Shown one piece after another: positions 6,500 to 7,281 of a stretch of 7,281 nucleotides of DNA. The DNA comes from Clostridiales bacterium UBA3953. Lineage in GTDB: Bacteria > Bacillota > Clostridia > Oscillospirales > CAG-272. The translations under genes were made by a program, and so were the position numbers. The stretch covers positions 11,700-18,980 of the forward strand of contig DGDL01000032.1 in assembly GCA_002385415.1 (NCBI GenBank), in the 5' to 3' direction. How positions within the stretch are numbered: position 1 is the stretch's first letter; every line of letters begins with the position of its first letter. The notes beneath the pieces were generated by a model that was not told where the DNA came from, made no database searches, and worked only from the letters and a program-made list of their open reading frames with translations.

Positions 6500-6511
6500 T
6501 GTCATAACAAT
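6498..6511. promoter_or_regulatory. Short palindrome at the -10/start site, possible operator
   Basis: ATTGT-CATA-ACAAT is a perfect inverted repeat (5-bp arms, 4-bp spacer) that overlaps the end of the -10 box and the predicted transcription start. Its position would suit a repressor site for a sugar-responsive regulator. The arms are short and AT-rich, so chance is possible. Confidence 0.3.
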
Positions 6512-6531
6512 GTAATTTCCGGGGTGCTGAT

Positions 6532-7281
6532 ATGAAAGTTGCATTACAGTTATATTCGATCCGTGATATTTTACCGGGAAACATCGAAAAATGCATTGCT
6601 GAAGTAGCCGAAATCGGATACGACGGAGTTGAAATCGTCAATTTCGGCGGCGACAGCCTGAACGAAATTGTTTCGGCAATGCGTAACAACGACCTCCAGG
6701 TGTTTTCCATACATACGGATATACACGAAGTTATCGCGTGTGATGCCGAAAAACTCAATTATTACGCCGCGCTTGGGTGCAGGTACATGCCTATAAGCGC
6801 GCTTCCGGATGACAGATTGCCCGGTGGTGACAAATACGAGGAAACACTTTGTGCAATACGCAATTTTTCGGAGACGGCTCAAGGGTATGGGATAAAGCTT
6901 CTCTATCACAACCATGATTTCGATTTTGAAAAAGCAGGAGGCAGATATAAGCTGGATATACTGTACTCCGATTTGCCCGCCAGCATTCTCGGCGCGGAGC
7001 TTGACACATGCTGGATTTATACAGCCGGAGAGTCCCCGCTTGATTACTATAAAAAATACTCGGACAGGTGCCCGATACTGCATCTCAAAGACTGCGTGCC
7101 CGAAGGCGGCAGAAAAGGCTTCCGCGAGCTCGGTGCCGGAGTCATAGGTTTCGGGCTGATTGTAGAGGAGGCGAAAAGCAGGGGATTAGATTGGCTTTGC
7201 ATAGAACAAGACGAGCCTACCCCGGGTAAAACTTCGATGGAATGCGCAAGGGACAGCTATACCTGTCTCTTATACACATCT
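6532..7281 (+). CDS. Sugar phosphate isomerase/epimerase (xylose isomerase-like TIM barrel), 3'-truncated
   Basis: Opens at ATG 6532 (MKVALQLYSIRD) and has no stop before the window end. Genomic sequence supports 243 residues; the last codons, from within codon 244 (7261-7263) on, come from adapter sequence and read TCLLYTS, which should be ignored. The start LQLYSIRD and the cluster of metal/active-site motifs place it in the AP-endonuclease-2-like sugar isomerase superfamily: YHNHDF (125-130), AELDTCWIYTAG (155-166), HLKD (184-187), ELGAG followed later by IEQDE (224-228). These enzymes are cytoplasmic divalent-metal TIM barrels that isomerise or epimerise sugars or inositol derivatives; substrate cannot be read from sequence. 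Family members are about 250-290 residues, so only a short C-terminal end is missing. GGGGTG 5 nt before the ATG serves as ribosome site. Confidence 0.92.
   Translation, partial: MKVALQLYSIRDILPGNIEKCIAEVAEIGYDGVEIVNFGGDSLNEIVSAMRNNDLQVFSIHTDIHEVIACDAEKLNYYAALGCRYMPISALPDDRLPGGDKYEETLCAIRNFSETAQGYGIKLLYHNHDFDFEKAGGRYKLDILYSDLPASILGAELDTCWIYTAGESPLDYYKKYSDRCPILHLKDCVPEGGRKGFRELGAGVIGFGLIVEEAKSRGLDWLCIEQDEPTPGKTSMECARDSYTCLLYTS
7263..7281. other. Untrimmed Nextera/Tn5 mosaic-end adapter (artefact)
   Basis: The final 19 bases are CTGTCTCTTATACACATCT, the exact reverse complement of the Tn5 mosaic end used in tagmentation libraries (AGATGTGTATAAGAGACAG). It ends flush with the contig. This is a library-preparation remnant, not genomic DNA or a native transposon end. 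Confidence 0.97.

Noticed and set aside
7263..7281. Native Tn5/IS50 transposon end
   Set aside because: The engineered 19-bp mosaic end is a hybrid not found in natural IS50 ends, and it terminates exactly at the contig edge with no transposase sequence.

Overview
The window looks like a contig end from an anaerobic Firmicute of the class Clostridia, probably a gut or rumen member of the Oscillospirales (Ruminococcaceae/Oscillospiraceae-like). This is inferred from about 50% GC, GGAGG-type ribosome binding sites with a TTG start, consensus sigma-A promoters, CCA-encoding tRNAs, and the gene set: a GH4 alpha-galactosidase, a Gld-type ABC cluster with a DUF4340 protein, and a sugar phosphate isomerase. 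No species is identified. All real genes are on the + strand.

Layout. (1) Positions 1-1170 are the C-terminal ~389 residues of a GH4 MelA-type alpha-galactosidase cut by the window edge, followed by a UUCG-loop hairpin. (2) Positions 1268-5858 are a tight four-gene operon: ABC ATPase with a very acidic C-terminal tail, six-to-eight-helix ABC-2 permease (GldF-like), GldG-family protein, and DUF4340 membrane-anchored protein. ATGA and TGATG overlaps and a 15-bp gap indicate translational coupling. This is the Firmicute version of the GldA/GldF/GldG architecture; its substrate is unknown. (3) Positions 5859-6365 are a stable-RNA transcription unit: a hairpin, an UP-like A/T tract, a perfect TTGACA-N17-TATAAT promoter, about 150 nt of highly structured RNA that folds as a long rod with a central bubble (6S-RNA-like), tRNA-Leu(UAA), initiator tRNA-fMet(CAU), and a strong intrinsic terminator. 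(4) From 6532 to the end is a sugar phosphate isomerase/epimerase (xylose isomerase-like TIM barrel) with its own promoter and a small palindrome that could be an operator. It runs off the end.

The last 19 bases (7263-7281) exactly match the Tn5 mosaic end / Nextera transposase adapter in reverse complement. They are a library artefact, so the true genomic sequence ends at about 7262.

The best candidate for something undescribed is the structured RNA between the strong promoter and tRNA-Leu. Its outer strands can also pair across the tRNA 5' end, which suggests an ncRNA co-transcribed with, and possibly affecting processing of, tRNA-Leu/fMet. The acidic tail on the ABC ATPase is a second point of interest.
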